Assembly (NCBI GenBank): GCA_023228705.1
Contig: JALOAS010000027.1
Location: 1 to 33,362, forward strand
Length of the DNA stretch: 33,362 bases
DNA from: Ottowia sp.
GTDB taxonomy: Bacteria > Pseudomonadota > Gammaproteobacteria > Burkholderiales > Burkholderiaceae_C
Direction of reading: 5' to 3'
In this document: piece after piece, positions 19,806-28,635 of the stretch
Layout: each line of letters begins with the position of its first letter
Position numbering within the stretch: the stretch's first letter is position 1
Position numbers and translations under genes: made by a program
The notes under the pieces: model-generated
Databases searched by the model: none
What the model was told of the DNA's origin: nothing
What the model saw: the letters and a program-made list of their open reading frames with translations, nothing else

Positions 19806-22800
19806 GGGGCCACCTGCACCTGCACCGGCTGCTCAGCCGGCGCCTGCACCGCGATGGCGCCACCAGGGCGCGAGACCTTGCGCAAGATCGCGGCCGCCCT
19901 CGAGGTGTTGACCGCCACCGACTCGTGCACGGCGTGGTCCTCGTCCAGGCGCCTGAGGATCGCCTGCAGCAGGGCCCTGGTCTCGGAGTCGCCACCCGTG
20001 TGGGCGCGCACCCCCAGGTAGCCGCCGACGTTGGCCAGCGGCATGATCGCCTCGGTTCCGCGCTCGGCCATCTGACCCATGTCAAAAAACGTCGGGCGGC
20101 GCACCACACCGCCGGCGAACGCGCCGCCGGTGGCGAAGCGGCGCTTCTCGTCTTTGCCGTATTCTTCCCAGTGCCACAGCGCGTAGTCCTCAATCGTCCA
20201 TCCGCGGTCGCGCGCCAGATCGGCACCGTTGGCGGCCCAGTACGATTTCAGATCGGGGTTTTTCGACAGATAGCCGGAGGCGGTCCACTGGGCGCTTGAG
20301 ACGGTGGGAGCCTTGTAGCCGCCCGATCCGCCCGTCGACGCCGCCGGCGCCGATGACGCCACCGTCACCGCCTGGCCGGCCGCGATGGCCGCGCTGTAGG
20401 TGGCCATGGCGGCATTCAGGTCAAGCACCGCAGACGCCACGCTCTTGACGCTGGTGTCGATGCCCAGCAGAGCGTTCATCTGGTCCTCGGCCACCTGCAG
20501 CTGGGTGTTGAGGTACTCGATCTGCTCTTCCAGCAGCAGCACCGTGCGCTCCGCATCGCTGAGCTTGGGCTGCACCACCGACTGCAGCGCCGCCAGCTCA
20601 TTGGCCATGGTCAGGTAGGCGCGATCGCGGTCCACGCGCGACGCATAGACCTGGCCGTCCAGGTCGGTGCGGATCACGCTCACGGCGTCGCGCAGCTTGT
20701 CGGCGTCCAGGTCTGCCGTGCCGGCGCGCATCTGCCGCACCAGGTCCAGCGCCTGGCGTGCCTGCATCGTGGACACATCGGCCACCTGGCCGCGCAGCTC
20801 ACGCACGTGATCGCGCAGCGTGCCGAACACGTCATTGAGCATGCTCTCGGTGTCGCGTGCGGCGCTCAGGCGCTTGTCCAGCGCGTCCTGCTCAGCTTCC
20901 ACAGCACGGCGCAGTGCATCCATGGTCCTATCCATGCCGTCGCGCGCATCCTCGATCGCCCAGATGTGCTGCTGCAACGCGCGATTGCCGGCGGACAGCG
21001 CATTGAGTTCGCGCTCGCGCAGCTTGGCAGTGTTGCCCAGCAGGCTGAGCAACTGGGTCTCCAGGCCAAAGCGCTCGCGCGCGATCTCGTTGGCCTTCTG
21101 GGCGGCGGCGTTCGTCGCTGACAGGCGGGTCGAGCCGAAGCTGGGCACCTTGACCCTCGTCACCGCGCCCGCCACGCCGCTGATCGCTGTCTCGATGCCA
21201 GCGATGGCCTGGCGGAACCCGGCATCGTTGAAGATGGCATTGAGGGCAGCGGCTGCGCTCTGCGCCGTGGCAACCACGTTGGCGATGGCCTGCTGGCTGA
21301 TGGCCTGGCTGATGGGCACGCCGGCGGCCATCGCGGCAAACATCGGTGTCAGGATCTGCCCGGTGAACACGCTGGCGATCTGCCCGGCGTAGCTCGACGC
21401 GATGGATTCGTAGATCCCGCCGATGATCATGTCCGACAGAGCCGCGCCAACATCAGCCTCGCTCATGCGGCCCATGATCCCGTCGACAAGGATGTCGCTG
21501 ATGCCTTGGGCACTGATGCCCACGTCCGACATCGACTGATTGATGTCGGCCATCATCGACGCGAACCGCTCCGCCGAATAGTCGGCGCCCGTCGCCGCGT
21601 TGATCATCTGGCGCTGGGCATCCTGTAGGGCCTCGCTGTAGCGCTGCTGCTCCTCGGCGGCGTTGGTGACACCACGAAGGTTGACCTTGACCGTGCCGGT
21701 GTAATTGTCCACCGCCTCCCGGCTGCCGCCCAGCGCCACCGCCAGCGTGGCCGACGACGACTTCATGTCCCTGACGGCCGTCTCCCATGCATTCGCGCCG
21801 GGGCTGTCAGATGCCTGCGTGCGCGTCTTGTTGCCGCGGAACAGCCCGCCCTTGTAGAAGGCGTATTCCGTGGCGTCCTGGACCTCTCCTGAGGCGATTT
21901 GCACCTGGTAGCCATACTCCTTCAGGCGCTGCCCGAAGAGATGCGCCATGCGCACGCTGCCCGTGAAGATCTCGGTCCACTTGCCGCTCACGCCAGTGGC
22001 CTCCATGATTTTGTAGTTCAGGCCTTCCAGCGAGGTCTTGTACACCAGCGACTCGTTGGGGCGCATGGAGTTGCCGATGCTGGCGTACCGATCTGCCGAG
22101 CTGGCCTGGCCGGCGCCCGTCAACGTGGCGCGGGTGTAACCCCTTTTGTAGAGGCTATCGGCCACCATCACGGCCGAGGCGATCCAGCCCACCACAGGCA
22201 CCGCAGACGCGGCCGTGCCGGCTGAGGCACCAGCCGTCGCCCCGGCCGTCATGCCGGCTTCCTGCGCCGCCAGCATGGCGGCCTGGGACATCCCGTTGGA
22301 AATGACGCCAGCGCCCGCGGACGATCCACCGCCAAAGAATCCCCAGGCCTTGCTGACCAGATCGAGCATGCCACCGCCGCCACCGGATCCGAAACCCTGC
22401 CCACCGAACAGGCTGGACAAGCCCTGCGCGATCGACTGCTGCAAGGCCTTGGCCAGCTGCGTCTTGAACATGTTCTCGAGGCTGTCCACGAAGTTCTGCC
22501 CGAAGCTCTTGCCATCCTCAAAACCGCGCATCAGCGCATCGGTCAGTCCCTGGCTGATCTGGTCGGTGGTGGTCTTCCAGGCTTCCTCGGCCTTCTTCGC
22601 GGCCTCGACGGCCACCTGCTTCGTGGCACCGGCCACGCGGGCGTCGGCCAGCTCGCGCATGGCTTTGGCCTGGTCGCGGTAGAGCTGCGCCATGGCCCCG
22701 TTGCCCGCGGTGTCGAAGACGACAGAGCGGCGCTCCAGCTCGGCCGCGGCATCACGCTGGCGCGCGGCCTCCAGCTCGGCCAGGGCCACGCCAGAAAGGC

Positions 22801-24295
22801 CGATGGCCTCATTGGCCTTCAGCTGCGCATCCAGCTCGTCCTGCAGGCCGTGCACGCGGCCGAGCTGGCTGTCGTAGGCGTCGGCGTTGGCCTTGGCCGA
22901 GCTGGAGGCCCACTTCGCATTGGCCTCCATGATCCCGCCGGCCACCTTCTGCTGCTCGATCAGGCGCGTGGCCAGCTCGATGGACTGCTCGTCGGTGACC
23001 ATGCCCGACAGGCGCATGGCCTGGATGCGGCCGAGCTGCTCCACGTAGTCGGCGCTGACGCCCATCAGGCTGGCGTAGAGGGCTTGCTGGGCTTTGGCCT
23101 CGGCAGCCGCAGCGCGGGCGGCTTCCTTGCTCGCTGCGGCATCTTGGCGTACCTTCCCGCCTGCCGTCCCCCAAGCCTTGGCAGCCGCACTCGCCGATGT
23201 GTTGGTGTCCCGCCAGATGTCATTGATCATGCCGCCGGCGGTGGCCCATGACGTAGACACGTCCTGAGCAACAGCGCTCATGACCTCCCCAGCAGCAGCG
23301 GCTCCGCGATTGGCCGCATTCCACGCGCCCTTCAGATCTCCATCAATGATTTTTCCCGCGACGTCCACCAGTGCTGAGACGCTCGTGGTCATGTAGGCAA
23401 TCACGCCACCGATGACCTGCCCAGCTGTCTGAAACACAGTGACGACACCGACCGTCGTGCTGTAGACCCCTCGGAGCGCATCCTGTAGCTCGCCGCCAAG
23501 CACGCCCGCAAAGCTCTGGGACTGGCCGTACAGAGATGCCATCTGCCTGGCCATCTCCACCATCGTCGGCATGACGGCCGTGGCGATGGTGTTTTTTACG
23601 CCGGTCAACTGAGCATCAAGCACCTGGGATTGCCGCGCCAGCTCCACAGCCTGCGCCACCGCCTGGTCACTCATCACGAGCCCCATGTCCTGGGCCTCGG
23701 ATGCCAGGTTGTTCATGGCCTTGCCGTTGTCCTTCAACAGCGGCAGCAGGGCTGTCGCGTCGCTGGCCAGGGCCTCCATGTAGAAGGTGGCTTCCTTCTG
23801 CCCGACGCCGGCCTTCTGCAACGAGGTGGTGTAGAGCTGCAACGCCTCGGGGCCGCCCAGGCGGGCGAACTGCTCGGCCGTCACGCCCACCTTGGGCGCG
23901 ATGTTCTCGAAGAAATCCTTCATCGGGCCGCTGCCCGTCTGCAGGAACTCGCCCACCTTGTCGTTCACGTCCTTGAGGATGTCCGACAGCTTCTCCTGCT
24001 GCACACCCACCGTCCTCGCGCCATACGACCAGCCCTGCATCGTTTCGGCCGTGGTGTTGGCCAACTGAGACAGCCGCTCGAACTCCTGCGCGGTGTAGCT
24101 CACGTCTCGCGCCATGTTGAGCAGGCCCGAGACGCCGGCACCGACGCCCAGGAAGCCCAGCACCTTGGTGGCGGAGCTGACCGAGTCGCTGATGCGCCCC
24201 ATGGTGCCCTCGACGACGCGGCGCGCGTCGTCCATGTCCTTCTGCAGGCGCGCGACATTCGCGGCCATCTCGATGGTCAGCGATGAGACTTTCAT
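19802..24295 (-). CDS. Tape measure protein, 1,497 aa
   Basis: The largest gene here, long and helical, directly following the chaperone genes; all are classical tape-measure traits. N-terminal coiled coil (~1-60), Ala/Gly-rich hydrophobic sections in the middle (~630-700, GAGVISNGMSQAAMLAAQEAG) that could enter the membrane, then further coiled coils (~1110-1260). Length would set a tail of roughly 200 nm by the usual rule of thumb of about 0.15 nm per residue. The start overlaps the stop of the GT frame in ATGA. Confidence 0.95.
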   Translation of the reverse strand: MKVSSLTIEMAANVARLQKDMDDARRVVEGTMGRISDSVSSATKVLGFLGVGAGVSGLLNMARDVSYTAQEFERLSQLANTTAETMQGWSYGARTVGVQQEKLSDILKDVNDKVGEFLQTGSGPMKDFFENIAPKVGVTAEQFARLGGPEALQLYTTSLQKAGVGQKEATFYMEALASDATALLPLLKDNGKAMNNLASEAQDMGLVMSDQAVAQAVELARQSQVLDAQLTGVKNTIATAVMPTMVEMARQMASLYGQSQSFAGVLGGELQDALRGVYSTTVGVVTVFQTAGQVIGGVIAYMTTSVSALVDVAGKIIDGDLKGAWNAANRGAAAAGEVMSAVAQDVSTSWATAGGMINDIWRDTNTSASAAAKAWGTAGGKVRQDAAASKEAARAAAAEAKAQQALYASLMGVSADYVEQLGRIQAMRLSGMVTDEQSIELATRLIEQQKVAGGIMEANAKWASSSAKANADAYDSQLGRVHGLQDELDAQLKANEAIGLSGVALAELEAARQRDAAAELERRSVVFDTAGNGAMAQLYRDQAKAMRELADARVAGATKQVAVEAAKKAEEAWKTTTDQISQGLTDALMRGFEDGKSFGQNFVDSLENMFKTQLAKALQQSIAQGLSSLFGGQGFGSGGGGGMLDLVSKAWGFFGGGSSAGAGVISNGMSQAAMLAAQEAGMTAGATAGASAGTAASAVPVVGWIASAVMVADSLYKRGYTRATLTGAGQASSADRYASIGNSMRPNESLVYKTSLEGLNYKIMEATGVSGKWTEIFTGSVRMAHLFGQRLKEYGYQVQIASGEVQDATEYAFYKGGLFRGNKTRTQASDSPGANAWETAVRDMKSSSATLAVALGGSREAVDNYTGTVKVNLRGVTNAAEEQQRYSEALQDAQRQMINAATGADYSAERFASMMADINQSMSDVGISAQGISDILVDGIMGRMSEADVGAALSDMIIGGIYESIASSYAGQIASVFTGQILTPMFAAMAAGVPISQAISQQAIANVVATAQSAAAALNAIFNDAGFRQAIAGIETAISGVAGAVTRVKVPSFGSTRLSATNAAAQKANEIARERFGLETQLLSLLGNTAKLRERELNALSAGNRALQQHIWAIEDARDGMDRTMDALRRAVEAEQDALDKRLSAARDTESMLNDVFGTLRDHVRELRGQVADVSTMQARQALDLVRQMRAGTADLDADKLRDAVSVIRTDLDGQVYASRVDRDRAYLTMANELAALQSVVQPKLSDAERTVLLLEEQIEYLNTQLQVAEDQMNALLGIDTSVKSVASAVLDLNAAMATYSAAIAAGQAVTVASSAPAASTGGSGGYKAPTVSSAQWTASGYLSKNPDLKSYWAANGADLARDRGWTIEDYALWHWEEYGKDEKRRFATGGAFAGGVVRRPTFFDMGQMAERGTEAIMPLANVGGYLGVRAHTGGDSETRALLQAILRRLDEDHAVHESVAVNTSRAAAILRKVSRPGGAIAVQAPAEQPVQVQVAP

Positions 24296-24750
24296 GACGG
24301 CTTCTTCGGGTCAGGCTTGCGGTTGAGGGTGGCGGCCAGCGATGCCGCCAGGCCGGTGGGCTTGTGCCCCGGCGCGTCGGCATCGAACACGGGTTCTCTC
24401 GGGTCTTTCGCCGAGGCCTCGCGGCAGTACGCCCGCGAGGCGTTGCGGATCAGCTCGAACTCCCAGGGCTCCAGGCACACCGCCATCCCCTGGCACCAGG
24501 CCAGGATCTCGCGGCTGCTCAGCGGCACGGGGCCAAAGCCGCCCGGCTCCGACCAGCCCATTTGCTCCAGCATCCGCAGCAGGTGCTGCGCCTCCACCTC
24601 GGGCAAGCCCAGGGGCTTGTCGTGGCGGCGGCGCAGATCGGCTCGGGTGCTGCCGCTGGCGTTCTTGGGGTCGATGGGCTGCTGCAGCCAGGCGAGCTGG
24701 CGCGCATACAGTTCGAGCTGCCCGCTCAGCTCGCGCTGGCGGGCTTCGTG
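24292..24750 (-). CDS. Tail assembly chaperone, downstream frame (T part of GT)
   Basis: The open frame begins after a TGA at ~24762 and reads HEARQRELSGQLELYARQLAWL..., continuing to TGA at 24292. It lacks an ATG or ribosome site; only a TTG at 24606 offers a start deep inside the coding sequence. It lies in the -1 frame relative to the gene upstream, and the two overlap by 25 bases, as in lambda G/GT. Its helical, arginine-rich content fits the T domain that recruits tail tube protein to the tape measure. Expression is expected as the C-terminal part of a fusion of about 278 residues. Confidence 0.8.
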   Translation of the reverse strand, partial: HEARQRELSGQLELYARQLAWLQQPIDPKNASGSTRADLRRRHDKPLGLPEVEAQHLLRMLEQMGWSEPGGFGPVPLSSREILAWCQGMAVCLEPWEFELIRNASRAYCREASAKDPREPVFDADAPGHKPTGLAASLAATLNRKPDPKKPS

Positions 24751-25127
24751 AAAAGCTGGCGGTCAGCCAGCGCGGCATCCACCTGTTCGGTCAGCCACGC
24801 CAGATCCGGGTCGGCGTACAGCGCCTCGGCTGCCTCGACGCTGAAGGGCACCGGCTGCCCGTTCACGCCGTAACCAGACCAGCCCAGCGTCATGGCGGCC
24901 AGCAGCTTCGGGCGCTCGGCCTCGGTCTCGGCCGGGTCGGGTTGCGCCAGCCGCCCCGTTTTTCCCGCCTCGCGGATCAGCTTGCGCTGGCGGGCGTGTT
25001 CGGCCGCCTTGCGCTGGGGGTGGGTTGGGCCGGCCAACGTGAACACCACGCCGGTGGGGTTGCCGTCGGCGTCCTTGATGGGGTGCTCGATGGACTGAAA
25101 AGTCTTGATGGATCTCAGGTCGTACAT
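24726..25127 (-). CDS. Tail assembly chaperone, upstream frame (G)
   Basis: 133 residues with a strong GAGGAGG site before the ATG. N-terminal beta hairpin (KTFQSIEHPIKDADGNPTGV) and helical C-terminus as in lambda G-like chaperones that coat the tape measure protein before tail assembly. It immediately precedes the tape measure via the T frame. A minority of ribosomes should shift to produce GT. Confidence 0.85.
   Translation of the reverse strand: MYDLRSIKTFQSIEHPIKDADGNPTGVVFTLAGPTHPQRKAAEHARQRKLIREAGKTGRLAQPDPAETEAERPKLLAAMTLGWSGYGVNGQPVPFSVEAAEALYADPDLAWLTEQVDAALADRQLFTKPASAS
24750..24755 (-). other. Likely -1 frameshift site G to GT
   Basis: Sense sequence CAG CTT TTC ACG: a T-run where tRNA-Phe on TTC can re-pair with TTT after a -1 slip. 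It lies between the last -1-frame stop and the G stop, so the shift must occur in this 36-base window. It is not a canonical X XXY YYZ heptamer; the exact slip codon is inferred. Confidence 0.55.
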
Positions 25128-25139
25128 GCTGGGGCCTCC

Positions 25140-25331
25140 TCAGGCGGCAGAAGTGGTTGCGGCATCGAAGTGCGAGAGCTGGCCTTCCTTGAACCAGGCG
25201 CCGCCGTGCTCGGTCTTCACGAAGTAGCAAACGCCACCGTCGTCATGGGCCTGCATGGAGACAATGCCGATGCTGTTGAAGGGGGTGCGCACTCGCTGAT
25301 CGAGCGAGAACTGGAAGGTGATGGTGTTCAT
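25140..25331 (-). CDS. Small hypothetical tail-region protein, 63 aa
   Basis: Start at ATG 25331 with GAAAGA upstream; a frame extension to 25361 is less likely. Beta-rich, starting MNTITFQFSLDQRV, with the segment GVCYFVKTEHGGAWF reminiscent of a small SH3-like barrel. It sits between the tail tube gene and chaperone G. Function unknown. Confidence 0.65.
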   Translation of the reverse strand: MNTITFQFSLDQRVRTPFNSIGIVSMQAHDDGGVCYFVKTEHGGAWFKEGQLSHFDAATTSAA

Positions 25332-25432
25332 GAGATGTCTTTCGCGGGTGAGTGCAAGCAATGCCCTTACCCAGTGCCGCCGTCACCCGCGAAGGCAACG
25401 AACGGCACCGGGCAGGTGCTCGGGGGGGTGAA

Positions 25433-25921
25433 TCAGGACGAAGGCGGCGGCGGCGGCGAATACAGCACCACCACGGCGGTGTCGCCCGAGGCGGGGGCGA
25501 TGACGCCGATGCTGTAGACATTCATGCGCACGTCGTTCGAACCGGCGCCGCCGGCGATGCGCTCGCCCATCACGTAAGCCAGCAGGTACACCGTGTCACC
25601 CGCGCTGTCGGTGATCTTGAGCGACACCTTCTGCGTCAGGCTCTTGCGGGCGCTGGTCATGATCGCCTGACCGGCGTCAACGCGGTCCATGGCGACGCCG
25701 ATGTCGAACTCCACCCCCTGCTCGGCGCCCTTGGACAGGCTGGTCTTGCCAGAGCACAGGTTGACGAAGTTAATGGACTCGTGGCGAATATTGATTTCGC
25801 CGACAGATTCCAGCTCGCCGAGCTGGGTGTACGCCAGGGCGGCAAAGCCGTTGGCGTCGTGGGTGGCGGGCGTGGATGCCGAAACGGACACGCACGTCCC
25901 GGTGCCGGTGTACTGACTCAT
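25433..25921 (-). CDS. Major tail tube protein
   Basis: 162 residues, beta-rich, located between the tail-completion gene and chaperones, as in most siphophages. Content such as INIRHESINFVNLCSGKTS and the Ser/Thr/Gly distribution fit a tube protein that forms hexameric rings. The C-terminus ends in a run of prolines and serines. It lies just downstream of two terminator-like hairpins. Ribosome site GAAAGG. Confidence 0.82.
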   Translation of the reverse strand: MSQYTGTGTCVSVSASTPATHDANGFAALAYTQLGELESVGEINIRHESINFVNLCSGKTSLSKGAEQGVEFDIGVAMDRVDAGQAIMTSARKSLTQKVSLKITDSAGDTVYLLAYVMGERIAGGAGSNDVRMNVYSIGVIAPASGDTAVVVLYSPPPPPSS

Positions 25922-25942
25922 GGCAGGGGCCTTTCAGAAGTG

Positions 25943-25964
25943 AAAAAGCCCGCGGAGTGCGGGC
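25943..25964 (-). terminator. Terminator-like hairpin upstream of the tail tube gene
   Basis: Sense strand: 6-bp stem GCCCGC/GCGGGC with a five-base loop (25948-25964), followed by five T residues. It is 21 bases upstream of the tail tube ATG and inside a co-directional operon. Confidence 0.75.
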
Positions 25965-25969
25965 CAAAC

Positions 25970-25992
25970 AAAAGCGCCGCCCGAAGGCGGCG
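25970..25992 (-). terminator. Second tandem terminator-like hairpin
   Basis: Sense strand: CGCCGCC, loop TTCG, GGCGGCG, then CTTTTG. A UUCG tetraloop on a 7-bp GC stem with a short T-run; it ends just before the next hairpin. It follows the DUF3168-like gene stop (26013) by about 20 bases. Confidence 0.7.
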
Positions 25993-26012
25993 GCGGATGA
26001 AGCCTTGCGGGC

Positions 26013-26432
26013 TTACTCGGTGTGGCTGACCACGAAGATCTGGCCTCGGGTCAGCAGGTTGGTTTCGGGCTCGCGGGCCCAGGCGCCGAAGCGCGCAAAC
26101 GTGACGGACTGGACCACCACCGCGCCACCCACCTGGTGGCGCTGCGCGGCCAGCAGCGCGGCGCGCGCGGCTGCGTTGACGGCCACCACGTCGGGCGCCT
26201 CGCTGGCCCAGGGCGTGACGAGCAGTTCGGAATTGAGCAGGCCCAGGCTGGCCGGACTGCACAGGTTGCCGCGCCCGGCCTGCTGGCCGCTGGTCAGGTT
26301 GAAGGTGAGGTACGGCGGGCGGGCCAGTTCTTCGGCGACGTCCACCAGGTCGATGCGGCCCGGCACGCCGCCCACCAGGGCCAGCAGCGGCGCGTGGGCA
26401 CGCAGGATGTCGCGGATGACGGTTTCGATCAT
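26013..26432 (-). CDS. Tail completion/terminator protein (DUF3168-like)
   Basis: 139 residues from ATG 26432; a TTG 6 bases upstream is less likely. Pattern IETVIRDILRAHAPLLALVGGVPGRI at the start, with RPPYLTFNLTSG and a beta-rich C-terminus, matches the gpU/gp17-like DUF3168 proteins that cap the tail. It is placed between HK97-gp10-like and tail tube genes as expected. Confidence 0.83.
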   Translation of the reverse strand: MIETVIRDILRAHAPLLALVGGVPGRIDLVDVAEELARPPYLTFNLTSGQQAGRGNLCSPASLGLLNSELLVTPWASEAPDVVAVNAAARAALLAAQRHQVGGAVVVQSVTFARFGAWAREPETNLLTRGQIFVVSHTE

Positions 26433-26434
26433 GA

Positions 26435-27034
26435 TCAAGATGCCTGAGGGTTGAGCTTGCGCACTTCAGCCGGGATGCGGCGCTGCAGGTAGGCCACGAA
26501 GGCATCCAGCGCCGGGCCATCCAGCTTGAGCGCGGCGTCGCGCATGTAGTCGTTCGGTCGGATGCCCGGGTGGGTCACCATCGAGCGCACCTGCCCGTTG
26601 GCCAGCAGCAGGCCCAGGGCATCACCGTGCCGGCGGCTCAGCCGCCGCTTGGTCTTCGTGTCCACGCTGGTGCCCAGCACGCCCTTGGCCTTGATGACGT
26701 AGGCCTTGCGCACGCTGCGCGTGCCCGTGCCTCGATAGTGCGCGCCGGTGCCGGTGTGCAGCAGCCGGGCATACCACGCCATCTTGCCGCCCGCCTCTAC
26801 GTCCACGCGAGCATAGCCGCGGCGCTTGGCGCCGGCGTTGGCCCTGATCTTGATGCTGCGCCGCAAATCACCCGACTTCACGGGCGCCTTGGCCTGCGCC
26901 TCGGCCTGCACCACCTTCTGCCCGGCGCGCATCGCGCCGCGCAGCACGTTGACCTCGATGTTGACCGGCAGTTGCTTGAGCAGCCGATCCAGCTCGGCCA
27001 GGCCCTTGACGGCCGTGGTGCTGGCCTCAGCCAT
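26435..27034 (-). CDS. HK97 gp10-like tail component
   Basis: 199 residues. N-terminal helix GLAELDRLLKQLP, then VLRGAMRAGQKVVQAEAQAKAPVKSGDLRRSIK is the textbook start of HK97-gp10 family proteins. It contains a long basic insert (~95-140) not seen in the shortest members. Its role is head-tail joining or tail completion. Confidence 0.87.
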   Translation of the reverse strand: MAEASTTAVKGLAELDRLLKQLPVNIEVNVLRGAMRAGQKVVQAEAQAKAPVKSGDLRRSIKIRANAGAKRRGYARVDVEAGGKMAWYARLLHTGTGAHYRGTGTRSVRKAYVIKAKGVLGTSVDTKTKRRLSRRHGDALGLLLANGQVRSMVTHPGIRPNDYMRDAALKLDGPALDAFVAYLQRRIPAEVRKLNPQAS

Positions 27035-27254
27035 GGGGGCGCTCCACCAGGACGCCGGCGACCAAGTACGCCGCCACCAGGTCGGCCGGGAACGCGCCGC
27101 GCGCCGCGTCGCCGATCACGAACGAGCCGAAGTCGTTCACGCAGTTCTTCGCGAACACATAGCGCCGGTTGGCCGGAACCTGACCGGCCACGGCCGGCAC
27201 GGCGGTCTTCAGTCCGACGCGGCCGCGCCGGCGCGGTGTCGATTCAGTGGCCAT
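27027..27254 (-). CDS. Small hypothetical protein, 75 aa
   Basis: It overlaps its neighbours by 8 and 11 bases, the tight packing seen elsewhere in this operon. Basic N-terminus (PRRRGRVGLK) and mixed alpha/beta body, no domain recognised. Probably a connector-region accessory. Confidence 0.6.
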   Translation of the reverse strand: MATESTPRRRGRVGLKTAVPAVAGQVPANRRYVFAKNCVNDFGSFVIGDAARGAFPADLVAAYLVAGVLVERPHG

Positions 27255-27603
27255 CTGCCAAGCCCTCCACGCAGTCGAAAATCAGCCAATGCCCGGCATG
27301 CCGCAGATCGCGGGCCGGCCCCTGCACACCCAGCACCCGGGCAGCGCCCGAGCGCAGGTCGGTGAAGCGGATGCGCCAGGCGCCCGAGACCAGCGGCGCC
27401 GCCAGTGCCGCGCTCCAGCGCACCAGCACCGTGTGCGTGAGCACCGCCTGCTGCGCATCGGCCAGGCGCGGCTCGCTGCTGCGCACCGGCTGCACACTCG
27501 CCCAGGCCTCCTCCACGGTGACCCACGCGCGCTTCGTGAACGAGTCGGCCGGGGCGCCCTGGCGCTCCACCGCCACCCACTGGTCCAGCTTGCCTGCCTG
27601 CAT
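27244..27603 (-). CDS. Head-tail adaptor (SPP1 gp16/HK97 gp9-like)
   Basis: 119 residues, beginning MQAGKLDQWVAVERQGAP, typical of phage head-tail joining proteins that start with a beta hairpin describing 'KLDxRVxIxR'. Contains EEAWASVQPVRSSE, another recurrent element. Starts one base beyond the upstream stop. Forms the stopper/adaptor ring below the portal. Confidence 0.82.
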   Translation of the reverse strand: MQAGKLDQWVAVERQGAPADSFTKRAWVTVEEAWASVQPVRSSEPRLADAQQAVLTHTVLVRWSAALAAPLVSGAWRIRFTDLRSGAARVLGVQGPARDLRHAGHWLIFDCVEGLADGH

Positions 27604-27604
27604 G

Positions 27605-28084
27605 TCAGCCGCCCCAGCCCACGCGGTGCGGCAGCAGAAAGTGCTGCGCGCCCACCGGGATCTCGGTCACGGTGGAACCCGCCACCACGGTGGCGCGGTT
27701 CTCGAACAGATGACCCAGCAGCAGCAGGATGCCCACCTTGATCCCATCATTGATTACGATGCCGCGCGCCACTTCCTCGGCGCCCTGCAGGGCGCCGGCC
27801 CAGCGACCCAGCGCCCCCAGGCGCAGCATCTGGCTCGCCTGGCAATCGGTCATCGCTGCGGCGGCGGCCAGATCCGCATCGCGTGCTGATGCGGCGGCAG
27901 CGAGGGCAGCGGGCAATCCGGCCCGCGCCGTCTCCAGCGCATCGCTGGTGGCGAACACGCGCCGATTCAGGAATGCCTGCGCCGCCGCCTCGGCCCCATC
28001 GAGATAGGGCTGCACCTGCGTGGCGGGATACCCGGCCGCCAGGCGCAGATGTGACAGCGCATCGGCCATGCTGATGATGCTCAT
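27605..28084 (-). CDS. Head-tail connector (gp6-like)
   Basis: 159 residues from ATG 28084, overlapping the upstream stop. The helical N-terminus (SMADALSHLRLAAGYPATQVQPYLDGA) and the middle part LLLLGHLFENRATVV match phage gp6-like DNA-packaging connector proteins. A frame extension to 28201 is antisense-like and was left out. It binds the portal and the adaptor. Confidence 0.82.
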   Translation of the reverse strand: MSIISMADALSHLRLAAGYPATQVQPYLDGAEAAAQAFLNRRVFATSDALETARAGLPAALAAAASARDADLAAAAAMTDCQASQMLRLGALGRWAGALQGAEEVARGIVINDGIKVGILLLLGHLFENRATVVAGSTVTEIPVGAQHFLLPHRVGWGG

Positions 28085-28635
28085 GCCAGTGCGAGCTCCA
28101 GAGGTTGCCGGGGGAACAGATCCAGCGCGCTGGCGCGGCTGGCATTGACCACCTCCACGTCCGCCAGGCGCGGCAGGATGGCGCGGAACTGCGCCGGCCA
28201 CTCGGCCACGCCGGCGGCGTCACCCAGGTGCGCCGGGTGGCTGCCGTGCCAGTGCGTGCGCCCTGCGGCGTGCTGGCAGTCGAAGCCCAGCAGCACGATG
28301 CGGCGCACGCCCCACCAGGCGGCCTGGGCGATCAATGCCGCGCCGCTGTTGGTGCGCGAGCCGTCCAGCCACGCCATCTCGCGGCGGATGCCGGGGATGA
28401 TCTGCGGCGTCACCAGCAGGCCCTTGAACACGTTGCGCACCTCGCTCAGATGAGTGTCCCACCAGGCCCGGTCGAGGGCGTAGAGGACATCGGCCCAGGG
28501 GCAGGCGCGGAATGTGGTGTTGGTGACGAAGACGCCACGGGTGCCGGTGCCGTCGGCGGTGCAGGCGTCTGCTTTTTCGCGCCACGCCCTGACCGCTTCG
28601 CAGTCGTCGGCTGTGAGGCTGGGGCCGCTGGCAAT
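28081..28635 (-). CDS. DUF115/MptE-like phage protein without a canonical start
   Basis: The open frame runs to 28722 with motifs characteristic of this fold: FYGRWREAVCIASGPSLTAD upstream and RRIVLLGFDCQHAAG, HWHGSHP downstream. No ATG, GTG or TTG precedes the conserved IASGPSL; the first canonical start is GTG 28440, which would remove it. Options are an ATT start at 28635 (GGGAAG upstream) or a -1 frameshift from the overlapping gene 28446-28817. Such proteins occur beside head genes in phages and resemble glycosyltransferase/pterin-enzyme folds; their role is unknown. Coordinates use the ATT; the true 5' end is uncertain. Confidence 0.6.
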   Translation of the reverse strand: MASGPSLTADDCEAVRAWREKADACTADGTGTRGVFVTNTTFRACPWADVLYALDRAWWDTHLSEVRNVFKGLLVTPQIIPGIRREMAWLDGSRTNSGAALIAQAAWWGVRRIVLLGFDCQHAAGRTHWHGSHPAHLGDAAGVAEWPAQFRAILPRLADVEVVNASRASALDLFPRQPLELALA

